A stretch of 64,000 nt of DNA from Aliiroseovarius sp. (GCF_030148435.1 NZ_JASBTN010000079.1:117891-181890); one strand, 5' to 3'; positions 36,289-45,354 are shown, numbered from the stretch's first letter. Program-made: numbers and translations. The notes: generated from the sequence alone by a model not told the origin.

Positions 36289-36306
36289 GTTATGTTATAA
36301 TATCAC
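36289..36306. promoter_or_regulatory. Zur box between znuA and zur-znuCB
   Basis: GTTATGTTATAATATCAC is an 18-bp imperfect palindrome (7 of 9 pairs) of the TGTTATNNTATAACA type used by alphaproteobacterial Zur. It lies 59-77 bp before znuA and 5-22 bp before zur, so it can control both directions. Confidence 0.75.
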
Positions 36307-36310
36307 CGGT

Positions 36311-36796
36311 ATGAGGACACAAGACACAAACGCCTTCCAGTCTCACGATCATGCCGCCTGCAGCAGCGATGCCTTGGCCGAAGCCGAAAGGCTCTGTACC
36401 CAAAAGGGCGCGCGCCTGACCCCGGTACGCCGCCGGACCCTGGAGATCCTGCTGGAAGGGCACCGGGCGCTCGGCGCCTACGAGGTTCTGGAACGCCTGT
36501 CGGCCGAGGGGTATGGACACCAGCCGCCGGTCGCCTACCGTGCGCTGGATTTCCTGGTCGATCAGGGGCTGGTGCACCGCATCCGCCGCCTGAACGCCTT
36601 TGCCGCCTGTGTACACCCGGGCGAGGCCCACGCACCGGTCTTCCTGATCTGCCGTTCCTGCGATGCGGTGGCTGAGGCGCCGGGCCAGCTGATCCGCGCC
36701 GCGGCCGAAGAGGCAGCGCATGCGCTGGGGTTCGAGATCGAGCGTCTGAATGTCGAAGCCCTGGGCCTGTGCCCCACTTGCAAGGGCGCTCCATGA
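36311..36796 (+). CDS. zur: Zinc uptake regulator, Fur family
   Basis: 161 residues. Winged-helix segment LTPVRRRTLEILLEGHRALGAYEVLERLS, the dimer/metal region with HPGEAHAPVFLICRSCDAV and a C-terminal CPTCKG; the two Cys pairs (C-R-S-C and C-P-T-C) form the structural zinc site of Zur. The start at 36311 is preferred because the only upstream ATG (36275) would put the Zur box inside the gene; the short leader suggests weak initiation, which would fit autorepression. Its stop overlaps the znuC start (ATGA). Confidence 0.92.
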   Translation: MRTQDTNAFQSHDHAACSSDALAEAERLCTQKGARLTPVRRRTLEILLEGHRALGAYEVLERLSAEGYGHQPPVAYRALDFLVDQGLVHRIRRLNAFAACVHPGEAHAPVFLICRSCDAVAEAPGQLIRAAAEEAAHALGFEIERLNVEALGLCPTCKGAP

Positions 36797-37539
36797 CATT
36801 GATATCGGCGAAAAATCTCGGCTTTGACCCGGGGGGCGGCGCAATTCTGCGCGGCGTGGATTTTCGCATTGATCCCGGCGAGATCGTCACCATCGTCGGC
36901 CCGAACGGGTCCGGCAAGTCGACCCTTTTGCGCTTGTTGCTGGGCGTCCTGCCGGCCAGTTCCGGTCGAGTGACACGCCAGAAGCGCCTGCGCGTGGGCT
37001 ATATGCCGCAGAAGCTGGGGATCGACACCAGCCTGCCGATGTCGGTCGACCGTTTTCTGCAACTGCCCGGCCGCCATCCGGAACCCGATCGGCGCCGGGT
37101 CATGGCCGAGGTCGGCATCGAAGGGTTGGAGCGGCGCGCCCTCACCGCGCTTTCCGGCGGGCAGTTACAGCGCGCCCTGCTGGCGCGCGCCCTTCTGACC
37201 CGGCCCGAGATCCTGGTGCTGGACGAGCCGACCCAGGGGCTTGACCAACCTGGGGAGGCCGCCTTCTACCAGCTGATTGAACGGGTTCGCACGGACACCG
37301 GCTGCGCGGTGCTGATGGTCAGCCACGATCTGCATGTGGTCATGGCGGCCTCGGACCGGGTGATCTGCCTGAACGGCCATGTCTGTTGCGAGGGCACGCC
37401 CCACGTGGTGCGCGAAGCGCCCGAATATCGCGCGCTCTTCGGCCTTGGCACCGGCGGCGCCCTGGCGCTCTACCAGCATGAGCATGACCACGGCCATGAC
37501 CACGGACATGACCACGGCGAGGCCTGCGACCATGTTTGA
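36793..37539 (+). CDS. znuC: Zinc ABC transporter ATP-binding protein
   Basis: 248 residues. Walker A GPNGSGKST, signature LSGGQLQR, Walker B ILVLDEP and the H-loop VSHD are intact. The C-terminal tail HEHDHGHDHGHDHGEACDH is a metal-binding His/Asp repeat; such tails on ZnuC are known in several Proteobacteria and may buffer zinc on the cytoplasmic side. It is translationally coupled to zur upstream and its stop overlaps znuB. Confidence 0.95.
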   Translation: MTLISAKNLGFDPGGGAILRGVDFRIDPGEIVTIVGPNGSGKSTLLRLLLGVLPASSGRVTRQKRLRVGYMPQKLGIDTSLPMSVDRFLQLPGRHPEPDRRRVMAEVGIEGLERRALTALSGGQLQRALLARALLTRPEILVLDEPTQGLDQPGEAAFYQLIERVRTDTGCAVLMVSHDLHVVMAASDRVICLNGHVCCEGTPHVVREAPEYRALFGLGTGGALALYQHEHDHGHDHGHDHGEACDHV

Positions 37540-38314
37540 CGATTTCCTGGTCCGTGCCGCTCTGGCCGGGGGCGGCCTGGCCCTGGCGACCGGACCCCTG
37601 GGCAGTTTCGTGGTCTGGCGGCGCATGGCCTATTTCGGCGATGCGACCGCGCATGCGGCAATCCTGGGCGTGGCCCTGGCCATGCTGTTTTCCGCGCCGG
37701 TGACGGCGGGCACCCTGCTGACGGCCCTGGCCATGGCGCTTGCGGTCAGCGTCCTGTCGGCCCGGGGCCACGCGATGGATGCGGCCCTGGGGGTGCTCAG
37801 CCACGGGGCACTGGCATCGGGCCTGGTCGCGATCAGCTTCGTGCCCGGGGTGCGGGTTGACCTGGCGGCCTTTCTATTTGGCGATATCCTGACGGTGACA
37901 CGCGCGGATCTGGCGGTGATCTGGGGTGGGGCGGCGGTGATCCTGGCGCTTCTGGCCTGGCGTTGGTCGCGGCTGCTGACGGCCACGCTCAGCCCTGACC
38001 TGGCCGCGGCCTCCGGGATCCGGGCGGGCCGCGAGGGGCTGGTTCTGACCCTCAGCCTGGCAATCGTCGTTGCCGTCGCGCTGAAGGTGGTCGGCGCGCT
38101 TTTGATTGCGGCGATGCTGATCATCCCGGCCTCCGCCGCGCGCGGCCTGTCGGCAACGCCCGAGCGCATGGCGGTGCTGGCGGTTGCGGCAGGTGCGGCC
38201 TCGGCGCTCGCGGGCCTGTGGATGTCGCTGGAGCTCGACACGCCCGCAGGCCCGTCCATCGTCGTTGCCGCCTGCGCGCTTTTCGCGCTCTCGACTTTGT
38301 TCAGACGGCCTTGA
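37532..38314 (+). CDS. znuB: Zinc ABC transporter permease
   Basis: 260 residues with about eight membrane helices, ABC-3 family. The start at 37532 overlaps the znuC stop by 8 bp. The core motif LGVLSHGALASGLVAIS and the later GALLIAAMLIIPASAARGLS are those of ZnuB. Last gene of the zur-znuC-znuB operon; pta starts 31 bp downstream on the same strand and may be read through. Confidence 0.94.
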   Translation: MFDDFLVRAALAGGGLALATGPLGSFVVWRRMAYFGDATAHAAILGVALAMLFSAPVTAGTLLTALAMALAVSVLSARGHAMDAALGVLSHGALASGLVAISFVPGVRVDLAAFLFGDILTVTRADLAVIWGGAAVILALLAWRWSRLLTATLSPDLAAASGIRAGREGLVLTLSLAIVVAVALKVVGALLIAAMLIIPASAARGLSATPERMAVLAVAAGAASALAGLWMSLELDTPAGPSIVVAACALFALSTLFRRP

Positions 38315-38345
38315 CGCCAGCCCGGGTGGTGCTTTTCATGGCGCC

Positions 38346-39203
38346 ATGACCGCGCTCGACACCGCATTTGCCACCGCCCGCGCCCGCCAGGCTACCGTTG
38401 TCCTGCCGGAACGCGACGACCCCCGCATCGCCGAGGCCGCCCGACGGCTCGAAGCCGAGGGGCTGGCCCGCGTCGTGCCGCTGGCCGACCCCTCCGGCCA
38501 CCTGCTCGAGGCGCTGATGGCGCAGCGGCCGATGAAGGAAACCCTGGCCATGCGGATGCTGTCCAAACCGCTGATCCGCGCCGCCGCCATGATCGCGGCG
38601 GGCGATGCCGAGGTCATGGTCGCCGGCGCCGTCGCTTCCACCCGCCGGGTGATCGAGGCCGCCGCCATCGCGGTCGGCATGGGCGAGGGGGTGACGACGC
38701 CCTCGTCCTTCTTCCTCATGACCTATCCTGATGGGCGCGAGGTGATCTTTGCCGATTGCGCGGTGAACGTGGATCCCACCGTGGCCGAGCTGGCCGACAT
38801 CGCCCGGGCCTCGGAACGCTCCGCCCGCGCGCTGCTGGGCCGTGCCGAGGTGGCGATTCTGTCCTTCTCGACTGGCACCTCTGGGGCGGGTGACAGTGTT
38901 GAAAAGGTGCGTCAGGCGGCACAGATGACCGGATTTACCGGGCCAATTCAAGGGGATGCGGCGCTGAATCCGCAGGTGGCCGCGCAGAAGGGTCTGGGAA
39001 GGGGCGACGCCAACGTGCTGATCTTTCCCGATCTCGACGCGGGCAATATCGCCTACAAGCTCGGGCAGGAGCTGGGCGGTGCGCAGGCCCTGGGGCCGAT
39101 CCTGCAGGGGTTTGCGCGGCCGATCTGCGACCTCAGCCGTGGCGCGACGGTGGAGGATATCGTCGCCGCCACGGTGGTGTCGATCGCCCTGGGAGCGGAA
39201 TAG
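38346..39203 (+). CDS. pta: Phosphate acetyltransferase
   Basis: 285 residues, a short Pta without the N-terminal regulatory domain. Motifs of the family are seen in DAEVMVAGAVASTRRVIEAA, SFSTGTSGAGDSVEKVRQA and the end IQGDAALNPQVAAQKG, followed by ILQGFARPICDLSRGA. Converts acetyl phosphate plus CoA to acetyl-CoA. It faces xsc, whose product is acetyl phosphate, so it completes taurine dissimilation; Pta of this short type is linked with xsc in many Rhodobacteraceae. No strong ribosome site is seen, and a phosphate butyryltransferase role is a weaker option. Confidence 0.9.
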   Translation: MTALDTAFATARARQATVVLPERDDPRIAEAARRLEAEGLARVVPLADPSGHLLEALMAQRPMKETLAMRMLSKPLIRAAAMIAAGDAEVMVAGAVASTRRVIEAAAIAVGMGEGVTTPSSFFLMTYPDGREVIFADCAVNVDPTVAELADIARASERSARALLGRAEVAILSFSTGTSGAGDSVEKVRQAAQMTGFTGPIQGDAALNPQVAAQKGLGRGDANVLIFPDLDAGNIAYKLGQELGGAQALGPILQGFARPICDLSRGATVEDIVAATVVSIALGAE

Positions 39204-39237
39204 CGAGCCGGATCGGGCTGGCCCCCGGGGCGGAGAC

Positions 39238-39261
39238 GGGCGCAGAGTGGGGTGCGCCCGC
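39238..39261. terminator. Hairpin between convergent pta and xsc
   Basis: CGGGCGCA (39238-39245) pairs with TGCGCCCG (39254-39261), loop 8 nt. No T-run, so a weak or Rho-assisted terminator for either gene. Confidence 0.4.
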
Positions 39262-39281
39262 CGGGGAGGTGAACGGCGAGG

Positions 39282-41057
39282 TCAGGCGCCTTTCTGCGGG
39301 CGCATGTCGGCGGCGTCGATGCCGGCCACCACGACCGGTTTCTTCATCGCATCGCGGCGGAAGGGCTCACCCAGTTCCTGGTTGATCATCGCCTCGATCA
39401 GGGTGGTGATGCCGTTCTTCTGGTCGATGATCGCCTGATTCAGCGCGTCGGTCAGCTCGTCCATGGTGCGTGCGATCACGCCCTTCAGCCCGCAGGCCGA
39501 GGCGATGCCGGCGTAGCTGACCTGCTGGTCCAGCTCGGTGCCGACGAAGTTGTCGTCGTACCACAGCGTCGAGTTGCGCTTCTCTGCGCCCCATTGGTAG
39601 TTGCGGAAAACGACCTGGGTGATCGCGGGCCATTCCTCGCGGCCGATGGCGGTCAGTTCCGTGACCGCGATGCCGAAGGCCCCGTCGCCCGAGAAGCCCA
39701 CGACCGGCGTGTCAGGGCAGCCGATCTTGGCGCCGATCACCGAAGGGAGGCCATAGCCGCAGGGGCCGAACAGGCCCGGGGCCAGGTATTTGCGACCTGC
39801 CTCGAAGGACGGGTAGGCATTGCCGATCGCGCAGTTGTTGCCGATGTCCGACGAGATGATCGCCTCTTTCGGCAGCGCAGACGAGATCGCCCGCCAGGCC
39901 ATGCGCGGCGACATCCACTCGGGCTTGTCGGCGCGGGCGCGCTCGTTCCAGGAGGTGCCGGGATCGTCGTCCTCGTGATCCATCGAGGCCAGTTGCTGTG
40001 CCCAAGCGGATTTTATCTGTGCAATCCGTGCCTTACGCTCGTCGCGGCCGGCGTCACCGGCGGTATCGGCGAGCTGCTCCAGAATGCCCTCGGCGACCTT
40101 CTTGGCGTCGCCGACGATGCCCACGCTCACCACCTTGGTCAGGCCGATGCGGTCGGGGTTGATGTCGACCTGGATGATCTTGGCGTCCGTCGGCCAGTAG
40201 TCGATGCCATAGCCGGGCAGGGTCGAGAACGGGTTCAGGCGGGTGCCCAGGCACAGGACCACGTCGGCCTGGCTGATCAGTTCCATGCCCGCCTTCGACC
40301 CGTTGTAGCCCAGCGGGCCCGCGAACAGCGGGTGCGAGCCGGGGAAGGCGTCATTGTGCTGGTAGCCGCAGCAGACCGGCGCATCCAGTCGTTCGGCCAG
40401 CGCCATCGAGGCCGGGATCGCCCCGCCGATGACCACGCCCGCACCGTTCAGGATCACCGGGTTCTTGGCCTCCGACAGCAGCTTGGCGGCTTCGGCCACC
40501 GCGTCCGCACCACCACCGGGGCGTTCAAAGTCGACCACGGCGGGCAGCGCCACATCGATCACCTGGGTGAACATGTCGCGCGGCAGGTTGATCTGTGCCG
40601 GCGCCGAATTGCGCTTGGCCTGCATGATCACGCGGTTCAGCACCTCGGGAATGCGCGAGGGGTCGCGGACCTCTTCCTGATAGCAGACGCAGTCCGAGAA
40701 CATGCGCATCTGTTCCATCTCCTGGAAACCGCCCTGGCCGATGGTCTTGTTCGCCGCCTGCGGCGTGACCAGCAAAAGCGGGGTGTGGTTCCAGTAGGCG
40801 GTCTTGACCGCGGTCACGAAATTCGTGATGCCGGGGCCGTTCTGCGCGATCATCATCGACATCTTGCCGGTGGCGCGGGTATAGCCGTCGGCCATCATCC
40901 CGCCCGAGCCCTCGTGGGCGCAGTCCCAGAAGGTAATGCCGGCCTTGGGGAAGATGTCGCTGATCGGCATGAAGGCGGAACCGATGATGCCAAAGGCATG
41001 CTCGATCCCGTGCATCTGCAGGGTTTTCACGAAGGCTTCTTCAGTGGTCATTTTCAT
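39282..41057 (-). CDS. xsc: Sulfoacetaldehyde acetyltransferase
   Basis: 591 residues, thiamine-diphosphate enzyme turning sulfoacetaldehyde and phosphate into acetyl phosphate and sulfite. The three POX-type domains are visible: Pyr domain with CAHEGSGGMMADGYTRA and IAQNGPGITNFV, middle domain with DVVLCLGTRLNPFS, and the PP domain with VVGFSGDGAFGIAVTELT followed by FRNYQWGAEKRN. The N-terminus MKMTTEEAFVKTLQMHGIEH is the Xsc family start. Upstream lies a paired TauR-like site at 41147-41179, so taurine induction is expected. Key enzyme of the taurine island. Confidence 0.96.
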   Translation of the reverse strand: MKMTTEEAFVKTLQMHGIEHAFGIIGSAFMPISDIFPKAGITFWDCAHEGSGGMMADGYTRATGKMSMMIAQNGPGITNFVTAVKTAYWNHTPLLLVTPQAANKTIGQGGFQEMEQMRMFSDCVCYQEEVRDPSRIPEVLNRVIMQAKRNSAPAQINLPRDMFTQVIDVALPAVVDFERPGGGADAVAEAAKLLSEAKNPVILNGAGVVIGGAIPASMALAERLDAPVCCGYQHNDAFPGSHPLFAGPLGYNGSKAGMELISQADVVLCLGTRLNPFSTLPGYGIDYWPTDAKIIQVDINPDRIGLTKVVSVGIVGDAKKVAEGILEQLADTAGDAGRDERKARIAQIKSAWAQQLASMDHEDDDPGTSWNERARADKPEWMSPRMAWRAISSALPKEAIISSDIGNNCAIGNAYPSFEAGRKYLAPGLFGPCGYGLPSVIGAKIGCPDTPVVGFSGDGAFGIAVTELTAIGREEWPAITQVVFRNYQWGAEKRNSTLWYDDNFVGTELDQQVSYAGIASACGLKGVIARTMDELTDALNQAIIDQKNGITTLIEAMINQELGEPFRRDAMKKPVVVAGIDAADMRPQKGA

Positions 41058-41146
41058 GGGGCGGTATCCCTGTCGCAGTCATGAATGGGGTCCCCTTTTG
41101 GTCGGGGAAATCGACTTCCAGTTTTAGGCTCTGAAACAAGGGGTCG

Positions 41147-41179
41147 ATAGGGCCAGTTGCGCGGGCGATTTAAGGCCAA
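41147..41179 (-). promoter_or_regulatory. Paired TauR-like boxes upstream of xsc
   Basis: Read on the minus strand, TTGGCCTTAA (41179-41170) and CTGGCCCTAT (41156-41147) are near copies of the CTGGACYTAA box described for Rhodobacter TauR. They stand 23 bp apart, the same pitch as at tpa, and lie 90-122 bp before the xsc start. Confidence 0.65.
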
Positions 41180-41302
41180 AACTGGCGGTTGGCCATGCCT
41201 TGCATATGTTTGCCGTTTTTAAACGCGGGCCCGTGGGGGCGTTAACAAGTTTAAACATTGCGCTTTGGAAGCATTAAGACCCTTAAACTCCGGCCCGGCG
41301 CC

Positions 41303-42775
41303 TCAGGACCGGGGGAAGGCCCGGATCGCATCCCGAATCCGCGCGATGCCTTCCGGGATGCGCTCCTGCGGGATCGAGCTGTAGGCCAGCCGATAGAAGT
41401 TGCGCGGCCGTCCCACACCGGCAAAGAAGGCCGCGCCCGGTTCGATCAGGACACTCTGGTTGAGCAGCTCCTCGGCCAGCAGCGCAGTGTCTACATAGGC
41501 CGGCGCGCGCATCCAGAAACTGGAGCCGCCAAAGGCGCCGGAGCCCGCGACATGCAAGCCGCAGTCGGCAATCGCCGCATCCATCACTGCGCGCCGCTCG
41601 TGATAGGCCTGCCCCATGCGCCGGATCAGCGCATCGTAATGGCCGAGCGACAGGAAATAGGCGACCGTGCGCTGGATCAGCCCCGGAGGGTGGCGCAGGA
41701 TGGTTGAGCGCAGCGCGCGGGCTTCGCGAATAAAGGGTTCAGAACCAACAAGATAGCCCAGCCTCAGCCCCGGAAAGAGCGACTTGGAAAAACTGCCGAC
41801 ATAGATCACCCTCCCTTCGCGATCGAGGCTTTTCAACGCCGGGGAGGGCGGGCCGAGAAAGGACATCTCGAACTCGTAGTCATCCTCGACGATCAGCGCA
41901 TCCAGCTCGCGGGCGCGGGCCAGCAGGGCCTGGCGACGTTCCAGCGGCATGGTCGATGTGGTTGGGCACTGGTGGCTGGGGGTGGTAAAGATCACGTCGG
42001 TTTCATCGGGCAGCGCCTCGGGCGGCAAACCGTCGCCGTCCACGCCGACCGGGGTCACGTGACAGCGGCTCTGGCTCAGAATGTCGTGCAGCGTGTGGTA
42101 ACAGGGGTTTTCGATCGCCGCCGTGCGCCGTTGCGTCAACAGCACCTGCGCCGACAACCACAGCGCATTCTGCGCCCCCAGAGTCACCAGAATCTCTTCC
42201 GGCGCGGCCTGAATGCCGCGTCTTGGCAGGATGTGACGGGCGATGAATTCGACCAGTTCCGGGTCATCGCGGTCATAATAGTCCCGCGTCATTGCCGCGT
42301 GGTCCTTCTGCCCCAGCGCCTTCAGCGCGCAGAGCCGCCAGGAATTGTGATCGAACAGCGTCGCGTCCGACTGGCCGTAGGTAAAGACAAAGCGGTGCCG
42401 GCGCCAGTCCTGTGGTTTCTCGGGCGTGACCCGGTCGGTAAAGCGTGCGCCGATCGCGCGGTGCCAGTCCACCTTGTCCTCGCTCGTTTTGCGGGGCGGG
42501 GCGAAAGCCGGAGGTTCTGGAGCATTTTCAGAGACATAGAAGCCGCTACGCCCGCGGGAGGACAGGTAGTCATTGGCCTGAAGCTCGGTATAGGCCAGCG
42601 TCACGGTGATCCGGCTGACACCCAGATGTGCCGCGAGTTTTCGGGTCGACGGCAGCTTCTCGCCGCGTGGCAGGCGTCCGGACAGGATCGCCTCGGCGAT
42701 CATCTGCTGGATCTGCGCTTGAAGGGTGCCCTGGGACTCGGGGTCCAGAAAGAAGGTTTCGACGGGAGCGGCCAT
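41303..42775 (-). CDS. tauR: MocR/GntR-type taurine regulator
   Basis: 490 residues. N-terminal GntR winged helix (SGRLPRGEKLPSTRKLAAHL, then VSRITVTLAYTEL) joined to an aminotransferase-fold domain with the PLP lysine in VGSFSKSLFPGLRLGYL. In Rhodobacter capsulatus TauR activates taurine genes with taurine as coeffector. The gene lies between xsc and tpa, and its own promoter has a CTGGACTTAT box and a CTGGCCTGAT box (42791-42822), so autoregulation is likely. Start ATG 42775. Confidence 0.93.
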   Translation of the reverse strand: MAAPVETFFLDPESQGTLQAQIQQMIAEAILSGRLPRGEKLPSTRKLAAHLGVSRITVTLAYTELQANDYLSSRGRSGFYVSENAPEPPAFAPPRKTSEDKVDWHRAIGARFTDRVTPEKPQDWRRHRFVFTYGQSDATLFDHNSWRLCALKALGQKDHAAMTRDYYDRDDPELVEFIARHILPRRGIQAAPEEILVTLGAQNALWLSAQVLLTQRRTAAIENPCYHTLHDILSQSRCHVTPVGVDGDGLPPEALPDETDVIFTTPSHQCPTTSTMPLERRQALLARARELDALIVEDDYEFEMSFLGPPSPALKSLDREGRVIYVGSFSKSLFPGLRLGYLVGSEPFIREARALRSTILRHPPGLIQRTVAYFLSLGHYDALIRRMGQAYHERRAVMDAAIADCGLHVAGSGAFGGSSFWMRAPAYVDTALLAEELLNQSVLIEPGAAFFAGVGRPRNFYRLAYSSIPQERIPEGIARIRDAIRAFPRS

Positions 42776-42790
42776 GCGGGCCAGCCTATA

Positions 42791-42822
42791 CTGGACTTAT
42801 CCAGAGTGCAATCTGGCCTGAT
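42791..42822 (+). promoter_or_regulatory. TauR-like boxes at the tauR promoter
   Basis: CTGGACTTAT (42791-42800, 9/10 to CTGGACYTAA) and CTGGCCTGAT (42813-42822, 7/10), 22 bp apart. CTGGA-CTTA-TCCAG at 42791-42804 is also a perfect short inverted repeat. The site begins 15 bp before the tauR start. Confidence 0.6.
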
Positions 42823-42828
42823 GCCACC

Positions 42829-43128
42829 TTAGCGGTTCGAGTCGATCCAGCGCGACATCATCCCGGAGTCGCGGAAACATTCGTCCGGGATGGCGCGGCG
42901 CTTGGCGCGGGCGATGCGTTCGGCATAGGCGACCTGTCGCGAGGTGGCCCCGGGGCCACGGGCGGGCCGGGCCGGGCAGGCCGATTTGTGCCGGTCGATC
43001 CATTCCGACAGCCGCCGCCGGTCGCCTGCATCATCCGGCGGGATCACCACGCCCAGACGGGAGGCAATGGCGCGGGCGTAATCGACCTGTTTCGGCGTCG
43101 GCGGCAACTGGTACTGGGCGTTCAGCAT
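42829..43128 (-). CDS. Small protein with two copies of a T-x-x-Q-V-x-Y-A...W-I-D motif
   Basis: 99 residues. Two related units are visible: TPKQVDYARAIASRLGVVIP... RRLSEWIDRHK (about 10-47) and TSRQVAYAERIARAKRRAIP... GMMSRWIDSNR (about 61-99). Each would fold as a helical pair ending in W-I-D; similar K/R-Q-x-x-Y/F-A-x-x-I-A units occur in small DNA-associated or phage proteins, but I do not assign a family. Basic (many Arg). GGAGGAG precedes the ATG at 43128. The stop lies just before the tauR operator. Confidence 0.7.
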   Translation of the reverse strand: MLNAQYQLPPTPKQVDYARAIASRLGVVIPPDDAGDRRRLSEWIDRHKSACPARPARGPGATSRQVAYAERIARAKRRAIPDECFRDSGMMSRWIDSNR

Positions 43129-43207
43129 TTGTTCTCCTCCGTTCGGGGTAGAACAAATATAGAACAATTGTCAAATTTGTCGAGTCCCGTCGCCGATCAC
43201 ACCCCCT

Positions 43208-43789
43208 TCAATCGCGGGGTTTCGCCAATTGCCAGGTCAGGTTTGCCTTCACCGCAGGCCATTCTGCAGGCAGGATCGAATAGACCGCCGTGTCCCGTAA
43301 CGTCCCGTTTTCCATGGCAATATGGTTGCGCAGCACTCCGTCCAGCTTGGCACCCAGCCGTTCGATGGCGCGGCGTGACTGGTGGTTCAGGAAATGGGTG
43401 CGCAACTCCACGGCGATACAGTCCAGTGCGTCGAAGGCATGGGTGAGCAGCAGCAGCTTGGCCTCGGTGTTCAGCGGTCCGCGCTGCGCCGCGCGCCTCA
43501 CCCAGGTCGAGCCGATCTCGACGCGCCGGTGGGTTGCGTCGATGTTCATGTAGGTGGTCATGCCGACCGCCTTGCCGTCCGGGGTCAGCACGGCGAAAGG
43601 CTGCATGTCGGGCAGGTTCAGACGGCGTTCGATCTCGGCTTCGACAGCCTCCGGTGCGGGCACGGTTGTGTACCAGAGCCGGTGCAGCTCACCGTCGCGC
43701 ACGGCCTCTTCCAGATCGCTGCGATGGGCCTGGCGCAGAGGCGCCAGGGTGACGTGTTTGCCGGTCAGGGTCACGGGGGCGGGCCACAT
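43208..43789 (-). CDS. GNAT family N-acetyltransferase (RimJ/RimL-like)
   Basis: 193 residues. N-terminal MWPAPVTLTGKHVTLAPLRQAHRSDL, the acetyl-CoA region near VEIGSTWVRRAAQRGPLNTEAK and the C-terminal HFLNHQSRRAIERLGAK are the arrangement of the RimJ/RimL type acetyltransferases acting on protein N-termini or small amines. Substrate unknown. Not obviously part of the taurine pathway, though it lies inside the island and is followed by the small repeat protein gene 79 bp downstream. Confidence 0.85.
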   Translation of the reverse strand: MWPAPVTLTGKHVTLAPLRQAHRSDLEEAVRDGELHRLWYTTVPAPEAVEAEIERRLNLPDMQPFAVLTPDGKAVGMTTYMNIDATHRRVEIGSTWVRRAAQRGPLNTEAKLLLLTHAFDALDCIAVELRTHFLNHQSRRAIERLGAKLDGVLRNHIAMENGTLRDTAVYSILPAEWPAVKANLTWQLAKPRD

Positions 43790-43822
43790 GGTCGGTCTCC
43801 TTCTTTGTGCCCCAGAGACGTC

Positions 43823-43853
43823 AAAAGGCGGACCCGGGAAAGGTCCGCCTTTC
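43823..43853 (-). terminator. Bidirectional terminator after tpa
   Basis: AAAGGCGGACC (43824-43834) pairs perfectly with GGTCCGCCTTT (43842-43852), loop of 7. On the minus strand the stem is followed by TTTTG, just after the tpa stop. Confidence 0.85.
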
Positions 43854-43883
43854 GCAAATTTTTCCAGTCCAATCTGGCGTGAA

Positions 43884-45272
43884 TCAGCCGAAGACCTTGC
43901 TCAGCGCGCGGTCGACCGATGCGCAGATCGCGTCCACGTCCTCGGCGCTGGCGATCAGCGCGGGGCTGAAGCAGAGCGTATTGTTGAAACCCGGAACCGA
44001 ACGGTTGGTGGCGCCGATGATCACGCCCTGCGCGCCGCAGTCGGCGACGACCTGGCCGACCAGCGCCTCGGCCACCGGGGTCTTGGCGTCGCGGTCCGAG
44101 ACCAGTTCGACGCCCAGGAACAGGCCCTTGCCGCGCACGTCACCGATCACTTCATGCTTGTCCATCAGCGCCTTGAGGTTCGCCTTCATCCGGTCGCCCA
44201 TCAGGGTGGTATTTTCCAGAAGTCCCTCGTTTTCAATGATCTGCATGTTGACCAGCGCCGCGGCCGGACCGGCGGTGCAGCCGCCGAAGGTCGAGATGTC
44301 GCGGAAGTAGTTCAGCGGGTCGGACACGTCGTCCTTGAACATCTCGAACACCCGTTCCGAGGTTACACAACAGGCAATCGCCGCATAGCCCGAGGCCACG
44401 CCCTTGGCCATGGTGACGAAGTCGGGCTCGATACCGTAGTGCTGATATCCGAACCATTCGGTGCCGGTGCGCCCGACGCCGCAGACCACCTCGTCGATGT
44501 GCAGGAGGATGTCATGTTTGCGGCAGATCTCCTGCACGCGGGGCCAGTAGCCCTCGGGCGCTTCGATCACGCCGCCGCCGGCGGTGACAGGCTCTAGGCA
44601 CAGCGCGCCCACGGTGTCGGGGCCTTCGCGCAGAATGACTTCCTCGATCTGGTTCGCGGCCCATTCGCCATAGCTGCCCAGGCTGGCATCCCATTCGGCC
44701 TGGGCGCGGTATTCCATGCAGTGGGGCACACGCACGAAACCGGGCGCGAAGGGGCCGTATTGCGCGTTGCGCTCGTCCTGGCCGCCCGCGGACATCGCCG
44801 CCAGGGTCGAGCCGTGGTAGTCACGCTCGCGATAGAGGATCTTGTGTTTCTTGCCGCCGTAACGCTTGTGCGCGATTTGGCGCACCATCTTGAAGGCTTT
44901 CTCGTTCGCTTCGGACCCGGAGTTGGTCTGGTAGACCCGCTTCATCCCGGGCATTTTCGAGATCAGCTTCTCGGCAAACAGCGCGCCGGGGATCGAGCCC
45001 GCCGAGCCCGCGAAATAGGGCAGTTTCACCAGCTGTTCGCGCACCGCATCGGCAATCTCGGTGCGGCCGTAGCCGACGTTCACGGTCCAGACACCGCCCG
45101 AGACGGCGTCGATATATTCCTTTCCGTTCTGGTCCCAGACGCGCATGCCACGGCCTTCGACGATGACGCGCGGGTCGCCCGTCTCGAAGGGTTTGTGCTG
45201 GGTCAGGTGGTGCCAGACATGGGCCTTGTCGGCCTCGACGACGTGGCTCAGATCATTCGGGTTGCCGTCCAT
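43884..45272 (-). CDS. tpa: Taurine--pyruvate aminotransferase
   Basis: 462 residues, class III PLP aminotransferase. Transfers the amino group of taurine to pyruvate, giving sulfoacetaldehyde for Xsc and alanine. N-terminal DKAHVWHHLTQHKPFE, the PLP region HIDEVVCGVGRTG and the Schiff-base lysine in FVTMAKGVASGYAAIACC are visible. The start at 45272 (MDGNPNDLSH) is chosen for the GGAGAG site upstream; ATG 45284 is possible. Context (tauR, xsc, tauABC) makes taurine the clear substrate. Paired TauR boxes lie 83-115 bp upstream. Confidence 0.95.
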   Translation of the reverse strand: MDGNPNDLSHVVEADKAHVWHHLTQHKPFETGDPRVIVEGRGMRVWDQNGKEYIDAVSGGVWTVNVGYGRTEIADAVREQLVKLPYFAGSAGSIPGALFAEKLISKMPGMKRVYQTNSGSEANEKAFKMVRQIAHKRYGGKKHKILYRERDYHGSTLAAMSAGGQDERNAQYGPFAPGFVRVPHCMEYRAQAEWDASLGSYGEWAANQIEEVILREGPDTVGALCLEPVTAGGGVIEAPEGYWPRVQEICRKHDILLHIDEVVCGVGRTGTEWFGYQHYGIEPDFVTMAKGVASGYAAIACCVTSERVFEMFKDDVSDPLNYFRDISTFGGCTAGPAAALVNMQIIENEGLLENTTLMGDRMKANLKALMDKHEVIGDVRGKGLFLGVELVSDRDAKTPVAEALVGQVVADCGAQGVIIGATNRSVPGFNNTLCFSPALIASAEDVDAICASVDRALSKVFG

Positions 45273-45354
45273 GGCTCTCTCCATCCGTTGGGGCCCGGCT
45301 GACGCAGGGCGCACTTTTCTGATCATATTTAGAGGGTGAATCGGGCCCGTGGAA

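Noticed and set aside
37470..37530. Tandem DNA repeat at the end of znuC
   Set aside because: It is the coding sequence of the His/Asp-rich metal-binding tail, not an independent repeat element.
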